Assembly (NCBI GenBank): GCA_022495995.1
Contig: JAFEMH010005394.1
Location: 1-64,000, forward strand
Source: Adenophora triphylla var. japonica
Taxonomy: Eukaryota; Streptophyta; Magnoliopsida; Asterales; Campanulaceae
DNA: 64,000 nt
Reading direction: 5' to 3'
A program made the translations under genes and the position numbers. This document shows positions 45,657-58,230 of the stretch, piece after piece. The notes beneath the pieces are model-generated. The model saw nothing but the letters and a program-made list of their open reading frames with translations. It did not search any database and was not told the DNA's origin. Numbering within the stretch: position 1 is the first letter of the stretch; each line of letters begins with the position of its first letter.

Positions 45657-47105
45657 GGGCTACCTATCTTTAAAATAGTCTTTTAAGTCAACCTTCGTAG
45701 GTTCTAGTACTTTTCTTTCACCTAAGTCCTTCCTGGACATTTGTCACTGTAGTCCATTTTGAACATAGTAGTTAAATGTCTAACTTTTAATATAAGTCTT
45801 TTTTCTTTTCTTGCTAGACTCGAGACATCACTTGCACACCCACGTTACACTTAATTGAAATGGTTTTATCCTAGATGATCACTTGTGCTGCTCAACCACT
45901 AATTCTTTGAAATGATTAATATTTAAATTAATTAGAGTGAGAAAATCAATTGATATCCCTCTCAAATTGGGGCTTACCAACTCCCCATCTTGCATCTCAT
46001 ATGCTCACATCCTTTTCATCAGCCTCATCATCTCGTTGTTCGATGAATTTGCATGGATCTTTTCTCATTTAAAGCTTAAGCAAACAATGAAGACTTAATC
46101 TCAGGTCATCCGGTAGGGATTGCGGTTGAAGCCTTTCACCCATAGGAAAGCCATTACCTCACCCTCACTAAACACTACCCTTTCATTTCAAGATTGGCAT
46201 GTTTTGAAACCCTGTTTAGCCATCACCTTTGCTCCTTATTGAGAGAAGTCCAAGCAACGCCAAAGAAGTTAGTTTCGAGAGTCGGCGATGCATAAAATAT
46301 CTCAAGCCGTGAAGGAAGGACGAAGATAATCCTCAACTCCTCAGGAGGCTTTCCAAGTCAAAAAAAAAAAAAAAAAAAAGCTCAAGCAAAAGAAGCTTCA
46401 AAAAAAAAAAAAAGAAGGACCGTCGATCCTCACAATTCAAGAAAAATCCCCGACTTCTCAAGAAGCTCTCCGATGATCAAAAAGGAGCCTGAATTCTCGC
46501 AAGTTCGCGAAAAGTTGTCAATAGCTTGGATATTCCTCTCACCATTACCTTAAATCAATCCCGAGCCATCCTCTCGATTTTAGAGGATATTCCCATTACC
46601 CTCGCCTTTGGACAAAGTCAAAATTTGACCTCTCATTCTTAGAGGCAATCAATCTTCCCCGCCATAGATTTTCCCAAATACATCCCTGCAAGCCAACTTC
46701 TCATCATTAGAGGTTCAACAAGAAAGGCCCAGCGACCTCTCATCTTAAGAGGTCATGATTTCCCAAATCACCCGATGGCCGATCGAAGCCCTAAACCCAC
46801 CGCAATTCCTATCGGATAGCAATCTTTAAGATCTAAATCAAATTAATGCTTCATTGCTTGCTTAAATTGGAATCTAATTCATCTTGGTTCAAAATCATCA
46901 ATCAAAGATTGTGCAAATTCAAATCTGATGTGAGCATAATTCATTTCTACTCCACAAACACTTGTCGTGGATGTCCCACTGGGGCTTCACATCCGTGTCT
47001 TTCATGGACACTCTAAGGGGATATGTTATTCAATCCTCCAAATCCTCAAAATCCCCAAAGGTCTTCAGAATTTCAACATTCGTTCTATTTTCATTCGGGA
47101 TAAGC
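45657..47105 (+). other. non-coding region after unit C gag
   Basis: No gene recognised. T-rich stretch near 45700-45830 looks like a 3' UTR. Poly-A tracts lie at 46359-46379 and 46400-46412, comparable with the tracts after integrase in element A (5379-5432). The pol genes of a complete Tat element are absent here. Confidence 0.5.
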
Positions 47106-47170
47106 CCGAACTACGGCGACCTGAGCTCTTCATAATGGAGGGAACGTAGGCAACCAGAAATGGTCCGGTC
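47106..47170 (+). promoter_or_regulatory. conserved hairpin module (instance 6, unit C)
   Basis: CTACG 47111-47115 with CGTAG 47145-47149; inner stem CTC (47126-47128) with GAG (47138-47140); third stem ACC (47153-47155) with GGT (47162-47164), then CCGGTC as in instance 1. Confidence 0.65.
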
Positions 47171-48540
47171 GAAATCACAAACAAATCTCAAAAAAAAAAA
47201 TACGGTCTCATCAAGGATCGTCCCTATACACTTTCCGTCTTTTCGAGCTTGATTCTCGATATCAGTAGGTTTTCTCCTTGTGATTAATCAAAATATTTGA
47301 TCATATCAGATTTAGGAGTTGAATAACCCGAACATTAACAAAGGGTTTTAAGCAGCCTTGTGATCATCATGAATAAGACAAGTTTTCAAGTGTCTCGACG
47401 AGTCTTCTCTTTCTACATAATAGGAAAATAGAGCCAAACACCTTTCTTCCGTCATAGGGGCTTCCATACACTTTTCCACACCTTGTGATCCTTATACTCT
47501 CTCAAAAGAGTCAAACCTAAAGCGAGTATGTATACACAAAATCGGGATTCATTCCCACTTTTCGAAAGATGTGCCCCCGCACGTAAACATTTCGAGTCTT
47601 GTCCATTGACCGATTGACTAAGATTTAAAAAGATGGGTGCCCCTTGGTCACATGATGACTCGATGGGACTGCTCAATTTCTTCACGCCGGGGCTTGCTAA
47701 GCGGTTCTCCTGTGTTATCCTCGTATCAACTCTTCAAGCTAGGGCTTCTATAGTCATCTTTGGGTCCACATTGGGTTCTTCACTACGAGATAGATTCGCC
47801 AAGTCACTTCTTCAAAATCTGGACTTTGCCTACTCAGATCCGGAGCTTTGTCAAGTCGGTCTTTTGGACCCGAATTTTATCAAGTCGAATTTCAAACTTC
47901 GTAACTTGGTACACAAAGCAGCCTTCCCGTAGCATCGTAATTTAAGATCGGGGTTTTCTCCCCGCATTAGCAATTCCATCAAATCACTCTCCGAACAAGG
48001 TGCTCCAAAGCCCGCTTCGGCATCGCCTTCAAATGACCAAGAGTGAGAAGGAAAATTTCGACCAAGACCCGGATCCGAATCCAATCTCATCAAAATTGAG
48101 GTCCATGTGATACCGGTAACAAAACCTCATCAACAACTGCTTAAATCGCGATCGAGGGCTCTCACCCCCACTTGCTCAAAATCTGCTTTCAAACAGCTTC
48201 CGCACACATGCATCCCCACAAAAATCTCCCTGTGGCCCATGAAGCATGCACAAAACTTGAATCAATAAGAAAAATCCTAAATGATTGAAGATCATAAATC
48301 ATAATTTCCCTGCCAAAAGCGTAGGCTAGGTGCATCTTCGAAAGCAAGTAAATGCATCATCTCATAATCATTTTTGGTTCTATGCATGCATCTGCCATCA
48401 TGAATGTCATACATTCATCTTCCTCTCTACTAACCAATGCAGGAATTCGGCAAGGATGATCTTCACCAAAGTCGACCTCCAAATGTCCACAAATGGATGA
48501 AAACAGCCCCCAACATCCACAAACATATGAAGACCGCCTC
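47171..48540 (+). other. unassigned internal sequence of unit C
   Basis: Nothing recognised on either strand. The antisense genes present at the equivalent place in A and B are not visible, so they have been deleted or have decayed completely. Confidence 0.4.
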
Positions 48541-48544
48541 CAGT

Positions 48545-48902
48545 GTCTACAATTCGGTCAGAGACGCCAAGTTCTCAGATACAGTTCGGTCAGGGACGCC
48601 AAGTTCTCAAATACAAATCGGTCAGAGACGCCAAGTTCTCAAATACAGTTCGGTCAGGGACGCCAAGTTCTCAAATACAAATCGGTCAGGGACACCAACT
48701 TCTCAAATACAAATCGGTCAGAGACGCCAAGATCTCAAATGCAAATCGGTCAGGGACGCCAAGATCTCAAATGCAAATCGGTCAGGGATGCCAAGTTCTC
48801 AAAATACAAATCGGTCAGGGATGCCAAGGTCTCAAATACAAATCGGTCAGAGACACCAAGTTCTCAAATACAAATCGGTCAGAGACGCCAAGTTCTCAAA
48901 AG
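48545..48902 (+). repeat. ~32-bp tandem array (GGTCAGGGACGCCAAGTTCT)
   Basis: About 11 copies with AAATACAAATC or AAATACAGTTC endings. All three frames stay open for 160-180 codons as a by-product. Confidence 0.9.
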
Positions 48903-49084
48903 ATGCATCAATACTCTCAACACTATCAACTACCACAGAGCCCCGCAAATTGCTCTCCTGCAGGTAAACACAGCAAAGGTACGTTAGTCCTTCAACATAT
49001 CTCAAAAATATGCATACACTCACAAATGTTGCATTATTACCCATAGCGTTAGCTATCTCTACCTTCGCAAATAGCCACGTAAGC

Positions 49085-49725
49085 TTTAGCAATCCTCGGG
49101 CGACTTCCCTAAAATAGTCAATTCTCGGGCGACTTCCCTAAAATAGTCAATCCTCGGGCGACTTCCCTAAAATAGTCAATTCTCGGGTGACTCCCCTAAG
49201 AGCAGTCAACCTCAGGTACAAAGTCCGTGGCCTCTCGTTATCGCCACTATGTAGCCTACCATAGGTACATCCACTTGACCAACATTGGTCACCCTTCTTC
49301 CCGATAGTTCTCGTAAGCCCGAGTCTTCCCCAGCAAGAACACCTTCAAATAGTCTCCCTCAGGTACAAAACCTTAGCTTAGGTTCATACTCCTGAACCAA
49401 ACCCCGACTTAGGATCATACTCCTGAACTAAGTTCTCATTTAGGTTCATACTCCTGAACCAAGACCCCGACTTAGGATCATACTCCTGAACTAAGTTCCC
49501 ATTTAGGTTCATACTCCTGAATCAAGACTTCAACTTAGGATCATACTCCTGAACTAAGTCCCCATTTAGGTTCATACTCCTGAACTAAACCTCGACTTAG
49601 AATCATACTCCTGAACTAAGCCCCCATTTAGGTTCATACTCCTGAACTAAACCTCGACTTAGAATCTTACTCCTGAACTAAGTCCCCATTTAGGTTCATA
49701 CTCCTGAACTAAACTCCAACAAAGG
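49085..49725 (+). repeat. two further tandem arrays (unit C)
   Basis: 49085-49200: about four copies of a 29-bp CGGGCGACTTCCCTAAAATA unit. 49375-49725: alternating TTAGGTTCATACTCCTGAAC and TTAGGATCATACTCCTGAAC units of about 30 bp, roughly eleven. Between them (49215-49280) is a degraded hairpin module ending GTAGCCTACCATAGG. Confidence 0.85.
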
Positions 49726-49894
49726 ATAACAAAATCCCCAGCGAAGTTAACGGAATCCCGTTTCTTTTCCCATTATCATCCATTTCCCCGGCAGTAAACG
49801 TAAGACCGATCCCTTCAAACGAAGTCCACCAAAAGACTGTCTATCCCCTCGAAGCCTGAATACGAACATCGAAGGAAATCATTTCAAAACAAGT

Positions 49895-50592
49895 TGATAC
49901 CTCCAGATCACCCATCATCAAGGTTCGAGGCTCCTAAGACGCCATCATCAAGGTTCAAGGCACCTAAGGCGCCATCATTAAGGATTGAGGCACCTAAAAT
50001 GCTATCACACACAACACGAGGAAAGCGATAAATCGCAATCATCCCCTAATTCGACAAGCCGAAATCATTACTAGGGTGACTTCCCAAAAAATAGTCAGAT
50101 CATAGGGCGACTTCCCAAAAATAGTCAAACCATAGGGTGACTTCCCAAAAATAGTCAGATCTTAGGGTGACTTCCCAAAAATAGTCAAACCTTAGGGCGA
50201 CTTCCCAAAAATAGTCAGATCATAGGGCGACTTCCCAAAAATAGTCAAACCATAGGGCGACTTCCCAAAAATAGTCAAACCATAGGGCGACTTCCCAAAA
50301 ATAGTCAGATCATAGGGCGACTTCCCAAAAATAGTCAAACCATAGGGCGACTTCCCAAAAATAGTCAAACCATAGGGTGACTTCCCAAAAATAGTCAGAT
50401 CTTAGGGTGACTTCCCAAAAATAGTCAAACCACAGGGAGACTTCCCAAAAATAGTCAAACCATAGGGCGACTTCCCAAAAATAGTCAGATCATAGGGCGA
50501 CTTCCCAAAAATAGTCAAACCATAGGGCGACTTCCCAAAAATAGTCAAACCATGGGGCGACTTCCCAAAAATAGTCAAATCTTAGGGTCGAC
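49895..50592 (+). repeat. AAGGTTCGAGGCACCTAA repeats and 30-bp GCGACTTCCC array (unit C)
   Basis: 49895-50010: three copies of a ~30-bp ATCATCAAGGTTCGAGGC unit. 50065-50592: about 17 copies of the 30-bp unit found at 39095, with the same order of variants towards its end, showing that the two arrays derive from one another. Confidence 0.88.
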
Positions 50593-50612
50593 GACTGAAG
50601 ATGGTCGAAAAA

Positions 50613-50965
50613 CCCGAACTACGACTGGCTTGATTCCTCTTAAGGATACGTAGGTAGCCTATCATTAGGTTCAGCCATCCGACCGAAAATGGTCATTTCT
50701 ATCTCCAGCAGAGCAGATAGCCATCAGACCGAAAATGGTCATTTCCTATCCACGGCAGAGCGGATATACAATTTCAGCCATCAGACCAAAATGGTCATCT
50801 CTTATCCCCAGCAGAGTTTCTCTCAAAGAACCGATCGCAGAGCTCGCTCATCAAGGTTCGAGGCACCTAAAACGCCCTCATCTCCAGGGTCAAAGACCCG
50901 AACTACGGCTGGCTTGATTCCTTTTAAGGATACGTAGGTAGCCTATTAAATAGGTTCAGCCACTC
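50613..50965 (+). promoter_or_regulatory. two conserved hairpin modules before LTR2 (instances 7 and 8)
   Basis: CTACG 50619-50623 with CGTAG 50649-50653, and CTACG 50903-50907 with CGTAG 50933-50937. Nearly identical to 39606-39960; the second has CCTTTTAAGG in the inner stem region instead of CCTCTTAAGG. Confidence 0.65.
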
Positions 50966-51051
50966 GATCACTTGATCCTCCTGTCAAATATGGAGCCTTA
51001 CTCTTATCGATGACCCTGCTTCCTTCGAAAGCGCCGTCGCCGAGGGGCTAC

Positions 51052-53001
51052 TGTAAGCGCTCCAATTTGAGTTGTTAGAATTTTCGTTAGAAAATTAACG
51101 AAAGTTTTAACATTTCTAACATTTCTAACAATTCCTAACATTCCTAAAAAAGTGAGGGTAGATTAGGGATTGCCATTTAAAGATAAACCATGGAAAGGAA
51201 TCAAAAAAGCAAAAGAAATTGGAAAAATCCGAATTAGGCAAGTTGAAAAATAAAAACTGCTGGAATTTTGAATAATATTCTTCCTGTTCAAAGCTTGGAG
51301 CAAAGATTTAATGCACTGTGCACGTTCTACGTAACCCTCCGCGCGGATATGTTTGCATCTCACAGGGCCTATAAATTGAACCCTCCTCTCTCGGTTTACA
51401 CAACACATTTTACTCACGTAAGCCGTATTCAAGGAAAATAGAGAGAAAACAGTGGGAATCCTTAGATTGCCACCATTTTCTCTTGAACCTTTCCCAATTT
51501 CACTTCAAACATTCTCAAATCACTCTTAAACACACCAAGCTCAAGCTTAAAACACTACTCAAGAGGAAGATTAGGGAGAAAACATAGAGGACTTAAGTGT
51601 TATCTACTTGTTTTCTCTTTGATCAACTCTATCATCAAACCCTAAACACATTCAAGCCTTGAATCCACCCAAACACAAATCCAAATACCAAATCTTGATA
51701 CTCCTCAAGTCAAACACCAAATCTTGATACTCCTCAAGTCAAATTCCAAGCCTAGGAAGATAGGGTGTCACCATTGGTAAAGCCCTCCTTCTCTAAACCC
51801 TAAAACTCCCTTTTAACTTCTTGTTCATCTTGTTCTTCTTACTTTGATTTACTTTATGTCTAGTTTAACTTAAATCTTGACCTAAGATGGTCATCTTGAA
51901 GTTCATCTTCATGAATGACCATCTCAAATGGTCCACATTTTAAATCTCTAGTTGATTTTTCTCTTTAATTTCATCTCTACAAAATTCCCCTTCCCAAGCA
52001 AATGAAATGCTTAAGTCCTAATGTACCCCAAGAATGGTTTGATATAGTAGATCACCACTAAAATGTCTAGTGACTAATAATCAAAACCTAGGGAAATGGG
52101 GACAAGCATGGATGCAAAACCCCCTTTTAAATCACATTTCCTTCTTGAGAATGTTGCTGTCCAGTAGCAATTTTCTAAGGCCCAAGTCCATGGTCTAAAT
52201 TTTTGGACACAGATAAACTTGGAATTTTGTGTTGACTACAAAACACTTTTTGTAGCCAACATCCAGATATTTCCAGAAATATTTTTGCTTTATTTTTTGC
52301 GTGAGTAAAACTCCCTTTTCCCAATTTTCTTTTGAAGGTCAGATCACCAGTCTCTGGGAGTCCAGATCTCATATCTGAGATTTCTAGAAGGTTTTGAGTC
52401 CTCAAATCTTCTCCAAAATGAAAAATTCTTTCACATAAATCTAATTTGAGGTGTTTGGAACAACTTTAATTCTCTGAGTTTTCTCAGATTATGAAGTTTT
52501 GAAGCCCTTAAATCCATTTCAAAATCAAGTGTCCACTGCCTTTTTCATTCTGGCAGAAGTGCTCTTCAACTTCCAAAAATCTTTTGAGCACCAAAACTCT
52601 ACCCAAAAATCACACCAAAAATCATGGGATCTGACCAAAGTCTAATAAAGAATTCCCAATTTTTACTTTTCTGAGTTTCAACTTATTTTGGCCAAAACAC
52701 ACACACACACACACACAAATGATTTTTAGCTTGGAAGACTCATTTTTACGAGGCATTCCGGGTGCACACTAACGTCCTTCCCGGCGTGTAACATGACCTC
52801 CGAACCCAAATCTCTAATCTCGGGCATTTTTCAAAGTTTTGGCCCTTAAAACAAAAATGGCGTGGCGACTCCGTTTTCCGGTTTTATTTGGTTTTCAAAG
52901 AAACGAAAAATCGAATTTTCCCGCGAATGGCACATCATCACACGTGGCGACTCCGTTTTGTTGATTTTCAAAAAAGAAAAATTGCGGTGGGCATCATCAC
53001 A
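51052..53001 (+). repeat. LTR2 (1950 bp), shared by units C and D
   Basis: TGTAAG start, ATCATCACA end, near-identical to LTR1 apart from an extra ~70 bp near the 3' end (52928-52990) that repeats CATCATCACA and GTGGCGACTCCG. Followed by a primer site at 53003-53020 and a gag leader, so it acted as a 5' LTR as well. Confidence 0.87.
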
Positions 53002-53020
53002 GTGGCGACTCCGCTGGGAA

Positions 53021-53120
53021 GAGGAAAAATGAGCTTTATCTTTTTAAAAAAAATCAAAAAAAATTCAAAAAAAAAAAATTTTGTGGGTCAAACTTCCGTC
53101 CCGGCATTTGAAACCATTTG

Positions 53121-53157
<37 letters not shown>

Positions 53158-54383
53158 TTTTGCACATTTCGTGTTGTTTTGACTGTCCCGGAAAAATCGG
53201 TATTTTGACTGTCGAAATCATTTTCTTAACTGTTTGAACTTTTGTGCCTATGTGCTTATGTGTTTATTTGCTTTCAAAAAAAAAATTTCAAAAAAAAAAT
53301 TCAAAAAAAAAATTCAAAAAAAAATTCAAAAAAAAAAATCAAAAAAATTCAAAAAAAAAATTTCAAAAAAAAAAATTCAAAAAAAAAATTCAAAAAAAAA
53401 ATTTCAAAAAAAAAATTTTTCAAAAAAAAAGATTTTCAAAAAAAAAAAATCATTTTTTTGCATGCATCATCCTCTTTAAGACACATGAAAAATTCTATTT
53501 TACTCAGAAAAAGAAGATAGACTGCTTGCACACTACGCGCACTTGGCCTTACACTGCACACTACGTCCTTAACCCGGGGAAATCCCAATAGCAGCCCGTT
53601 TGGCCTTATTACGCCTCTCGGTGCGAGCACGGGACTACCCAAACATCCCTTGGAGTCTCGTGTCGACCATGCACTTGTCCGTGACACACTTTGTCCGAGA
53701 CCCGGTTGGTTTTTAGTCTGGTCCGTGTCGTGCCCTGTCTGTGTATACACCTTTCCTGTCAAGCCTTAGTCGGCATACCAAGTCAATATCTTTCGGGGAC
53801 CCTAATCAGTCGGAGTTATGCCGGTTTTCCGCCGTGAACTTTGACCAGATATTGACTGGCGCCTTGACTTTGACTTTGACTGGCACAACTTATGCACCGA
53901 CTCCCGGCATGACACTGGGTCATCAAAGATTAATGATTATTCCATGTCCAATTACGGCCTAACTGATGAAGGGTCAAGATCAATTGTGGACATTTATCAG
54001 TCCAAACCATGCCGACTTTTCGTCGAGCCCTCGGACATGATCTTGACCTTTGACGTCAGCTTTGTCCGTAATTTACATTGAATGCTCGTTAAGACTAGAT
54101 TACCCGCCATACTTTAGGATCGTTTTTCTTTTCGGTCAGTGGGACCTGCTTGCCCTACGGAACCCTTGTTCGAGGTTACAAGTTGAGGGTCCGCAGGCGT
54201 AGTGATGGGGCCCACTGATCCAGGATTCAGAGTAGTTTGCGAAAAAGAAGAGCAATCTTTTCCAACCGCTTAGGTTAATAAAACACGTTTTAAGTAAATA
54301 AGAACAAATAACTGCACGTTGCATGAGCCCTAAGACCAAACACCAACCTGTTTCGCTTTCCCGAGTCTGAACCACACCCTTTT
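53021..54383 (+). other. leader of unit D with GT microsatellite and TTCAAAA array
   Basis: GT microsatellite at 53124-53154; at 53271-53455 about 15 units of TTCAAAAAAAA. Downstream similar to the unit C leader (CACACTACGCGCACTTGGCC, TTCGTCGAGCCC). No gene. Confidence 0.7.
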
Positions 54384-54908
54384 GTGCCTTCCACAGTAAG
54401 CAAAGCTTGGATCAAGACCCCGGGTCATCGTTTGTTCAGCTCAGTCATTCCGGAGTCAGATACTTCATCGGTTTCCTCCTTCGCTTCAGCTCAAAGTTTC
54501 AGAACGGCCAACTCAGAAGAGAACGGTGGGGGACGTACAACTCCGCACCCCGAAAATCCGCAAGATGCCGAACAGTGGAATCAGATGTTGGAACAGATAA
54601 GACAACATCAAGAGGCTCAGATCAGTCAGTTATTGGAAAGTATCAGAACCCAGGGGCTAGCAATTGTTCGCAACCCTAATGGAACCTTTACGGTTGATGC
54701 GAAGATTGGAGCTAATTACCCTCCCGGACATGCCAGCTACCGTCAAATGCCCTGTTCCCTTTCGTGTGGAACTACTAATGGGCCAAGCATCCCCCAGCCT
54801 ATCACTCAGCCTGCCTCTCGGCCTCATCATATCGATCTTGGTCAACTTCCCCCCGGCGCCTCTCAGTTTTCGCCTTTAGGTTTCAATCAATCTGTTTCTG
54901 CCAACTAA
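54384..54908 (+). pseudogene. gag: gag N-terminal fragment (unit D)
   Basis: Open frame of 174 codons: SSVSSFASAQSFRTANSEEN, EQWNQMLEQIRQHQEAQISQ, LLESIRTQGLAIVRNPNGTF and a proline-rich part. Matches the unit C gag N-terminus (QEAQLNSLMEAIKSHGLA, PDGTFTV), which indicates that the true start may be near the ANSEEN position. The frame is cut at 54908 where LTR3 sequence begins; the rest of the element is gone. Confidence 0.75.
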
Positions 54909-56708
54909 TGAGTCATTAGTATTTTCGTTAGAAAACTAACAAAAGCCCTAACATCCCTAACATTTCTAAATTTTCTAACAAAGCAAGGGTGAATTGGGGA
55001 TTGCTATTTGGAGTTAAACAAGTAAAGGAATCTCACAAATGTTGAATTTCCGAAACTGGAAGCTGCTGGAACAACAACTGGTTGAATTTTTGAAAATATA
55101 TTCCTCTTGTCCAAAGCCTGGAGCAGCATTTAATGAACAGTGCACGCTTCCAGACTTGTCCGCGCGGATCCAATTGTAATTCCCAGTGGCCTATAAATTG
55201 AACCCTCCTCTCTCAGTTTACACAACACAATTCGCTCACAGAAGCTATACTCTGGTGAAAAACAAAGAGAAAACAGTGGGAATCCTTAGATTGCCACCAT
55301 TTTCTCTTGAGTCTTTCCCAATCTCACTCCAAACACTCTCAAATCACTCTTAAACATACACAAGCTCAAGCTCAAATCAACACTAAAGAGGAGGATTAGA
55401 GAGAAAACATAGAGGACTTAAGTGTTATCTACTTGTTTTCTCTTTGACCAACTCTATCATCAAACACTAAACACATTCAAGCCTTGAATCCATTCAAACA
55501 CAAACACAAGAAGATAGGGTTAAACCACCATTGGTAAACCCTCCTTCACCTTATCTTAAACCTCCCTCATCCATGCATGCATCTCACATTTCAAAGATGT
55601 AACTTGTTTGTTGTCCATCCCTTACCCTAGATCCAAGAGGATCTCCATGGATGATCTTATATAAGGATCAACATTCCCTCTAAACCATTTTAAAAGGTCC
55701 AAATTATTTCTTACCTACTTGAAAGTGTTTTCCTAAAATCATTTTCACAACACAAAATCTTTATTTCGAGATAAATCTCCCATTCCCAAGCAAATGAAAT
55801 GCTTCAAGTCCTAATGTACCCTAAGGATGGCTTGATATAGTAGATCACCACTAAAATGTATAGTGATCACTAATCAAAGCCTAAGGAAATGGGGACAAAG
55901 CATGGATACAAATCCCCTTTAAATCACATTTTCCCACTTGAGAATGTTGCTGTCCAGTAGCCTTTCTCTAAGACCTCTGTCCATTGTATAATTTTTTGGA
56001 CATAGAAAAATTTGAAATTTGGAGTTTACTACAAAATACTTTTTGTATCTAACATCCATAGGATTCCATAAATATTTTTAATTTATTTTTTGCGTGAGAA
56101 TAACTCCCTTTTTCAAATTATTTTCTAAAAGTCAGTTTAGCAGTCTCTGGAAATCTAGATTTCATATCTGAGGTTTCCAGAAGGTTTTCGTCCATCAAAT
56201 CATCTCCAATCATAAAAATCTTTTGTAGTCACCTTATTTAAGATGTTTTGAACAAATTTAATTCTCTGACTTTCCTCATATTCTGAAGTTTTAAAGCTCT
56301 TAAATCCATTTCAAAATCAAGTATCCTCTGCCTTTTTCATTCTGGCAGAATTGACTTTCAACTTCAAGGAGTCTTTTGAGTACCAAAACTCAACCCTAAA
56401 ATCATACCAAAAATCATGGGACTTGTTTAATGTCTTAAAAAGAGTTCTCAATTTTTAGTTCTCTCATTTTGCACTTATTTTAACCAAAACACACACACAC
56501 ACACACAAATGGTTTCAAATTAGGAAGACTCGTTTTACGAGGCATTCCGGGTGAACCCTAACGTTCTTCCCGGAGTGTAACGTGACCTCCAAACCCAAAT
56601 CTCTAATCTCGGGCATTTTTCAAAGTTTTAGCCTTTAAAATAAAAATGGCGTGGCGACTCCGTTTTATTGATTTTCAAAAAAGAAAAATCGCGGTGGGCA
56701 TCATCACA
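54909..56708 (+). repeat. LTR3, lacking its first ~17 bp
   Basis: Begins at GAGTCATTAGTATTTTCGTT, matching the 18th base onward of LTR1, directly after the gag fragment. Contains the palindrome (55159), TATA (55192), AC repeats (56480), hairpin (56530), GTGGCGACTCCG (56653) and ends CATCATCACA. Diverged from LTR1/2. No primer site follows. Confidence 0.8.
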
Positions 56709-57185
56709 CCTGCTGATCTGGTCCGCGCGAATAAGATTGCAGGGCGAAATCCCTACTTTGCCCTTTTAATTCCTGGCCCTCTGCATCCATACCCCCAGTT
56801 TAACGGGAAGTTAACAAGAGTTAACCTCTTCATCCAAAACTTAACGAAAGCCTATTCCCTTCCTCGTTTTTAACCCCGGCCTTCAACGTAAGTCTGACCT
56901 CTTCACCAAAACTTAACGGAAGCCCATTCCCTTCCTTGTTTTCAACCCCGGCCTTCAACGTAAGCCCGACCTCTTCACCAAAACTTAACGGAAGCCCATT
57001 CCCTTCGTCATTTTTAACCCCGGCCTGCAACGTAAGCCCGACCTCTTCAACAAAACTTAACGAAAGCCCATTCCCTTTCTTATTTTCAACCCCGGCCGTC
57101 ATCGTGAGCCCATACGAAGAATACATACCCCCAGAAGATAAACCCCGGCAGTCATTGCAAGCCCAAGTTTTCCCTAGCTAAGGAA
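56709..57185 (+). repeat. unit E 3' region: antisense-promoter-like palindrome and ~63-bp repeats
   Basis: 56722-56731 is TCCGCGCGAA, a one-base variant of the palindrome, with TAAGATTGCA after it exactly as in LTR4 at 61231. The following text (CTACTTTGCCC..., CGGCCTTCAACGTAAG) corresponds to 11040-11290 of element A, i.e. upstream of its antisense aORF2. At 56870-57110 four copies of a ~63-bp unit (AACCCCGGCCTTCAACGTAA, CTTCACCAAAACTTAACGGA) follow. Confidence 0.6.
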
Positions 57186-57189
57186 ACAA

Positions 57190-58175
57190 AGCACGTCTTC
57201 GTTAGTCGAGTTATCTTCGGCAACGCCTCTGTTAGTCGAGTTTATCTTCGGCAATGCCTCTGTTAGTCGAGTTACCTTCGGCAACGCCTCCGTTAGTCGA
57301 GTTATCTTCGGCAACGCCTCCGTTAGTCGAATTATCTTCGGCAACGTCCCCGCCTCCGTTAGTCGAGTTATCTTCGGCAACGTCCCCGCGTCCGTTAGTC
57401 GAGTTTAACTTCGGCAACGCCTCCGTTAGTCGAGTTATCTTCGGCAATGCCTCCGTTAGTCGAGTTTATCTTCGGCAACGCCTCCGTTAGTCGAGTTAAT
57501 CTTCAATAACGCCTCCGTTTGTCGAGTTATCTTCGGCAACGTCCCCGCCTCCATTAGTCGAGTTTATCTTCGGCAACGCCTCCGTTAGTCGAGTTATCTT
57601 CGGCAATGCCTCCGTTAGTCGAATTATCTTCGGCAATGCCTCCGTTAGTCGAGTTATCTTCGGCAACGTCCCTGCCTCCGTTAGTCGAGTTTATCTTCGA
57701 CAACGCCTCCGTTAGAAGAGTTATCTTCGACAACGCCTTCGTTAGTCGAGTTTATCTTCGGCAACGCCTCCGTTAGTCAAGTTATCTTCGGCAACGCCTC
57801 CGTTAGTCGAGTTATCTTCGGCAACGTCCCTGCCTCTGTTAGTCGAGTTTATCTTCGGCAATGCCTCCGTTAGGCGAGTTTATCGTCGGCAACGCCTCCG
57901 TTAGTCGAATTATCTTCGGCAACGCCTCCGTTAGTCGAGTTATCTTCGGCAACATTCCCGCCTCCGTTAGTCGAGTTTATCTTCGGCAACGCCTCCGTTA
58001 GTCGATTTATCTTCGGCAACGCCTCCGTTAGCCGAGTTATCTTCGGCAACGTCCCAGCCTCCGTTAGTCGAGTTTCCTCGGTAACGCCTCCGTTAGTGGA
58101 GTTACCTTCGGCAACGCCTCCGTTAGTCGAGTCTATCTTCGGCAACGCCTCCGTTAGTCGAGTCTACCTTCGACA
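57190..58175 (+). repeat. ~30-bp tandem array TTCGGCAACGCCTCCGTTAG (unit E)
   Basis: About 31 copies of a unit CTTCGGCAACGCCTCCGTTA followed by GTCGAGTTAT, with periodic variants containing an extra ACGTCCCCGCC block, indicating a higher-order period. Located where other units have their own, unrelated arrays. Confidence 0.92.
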
Positions 58176-58230
58176 ACGAAAATGCGATGGGAGGTCCATT
58201 CGTTTGATCGCTCCTTTCTCCCGCAAGACC

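Noticed and set aside
48437..49046. Three long overlapping frames (164-176 codons)
   Set aside because: They follow the 32-bp tandem repeat; no conserved domain.
57190..58175. Second CRISPR-like 30-bp repeat
   Set aside because: No spacers, no cas genes, plant context; tandem minisatellite.
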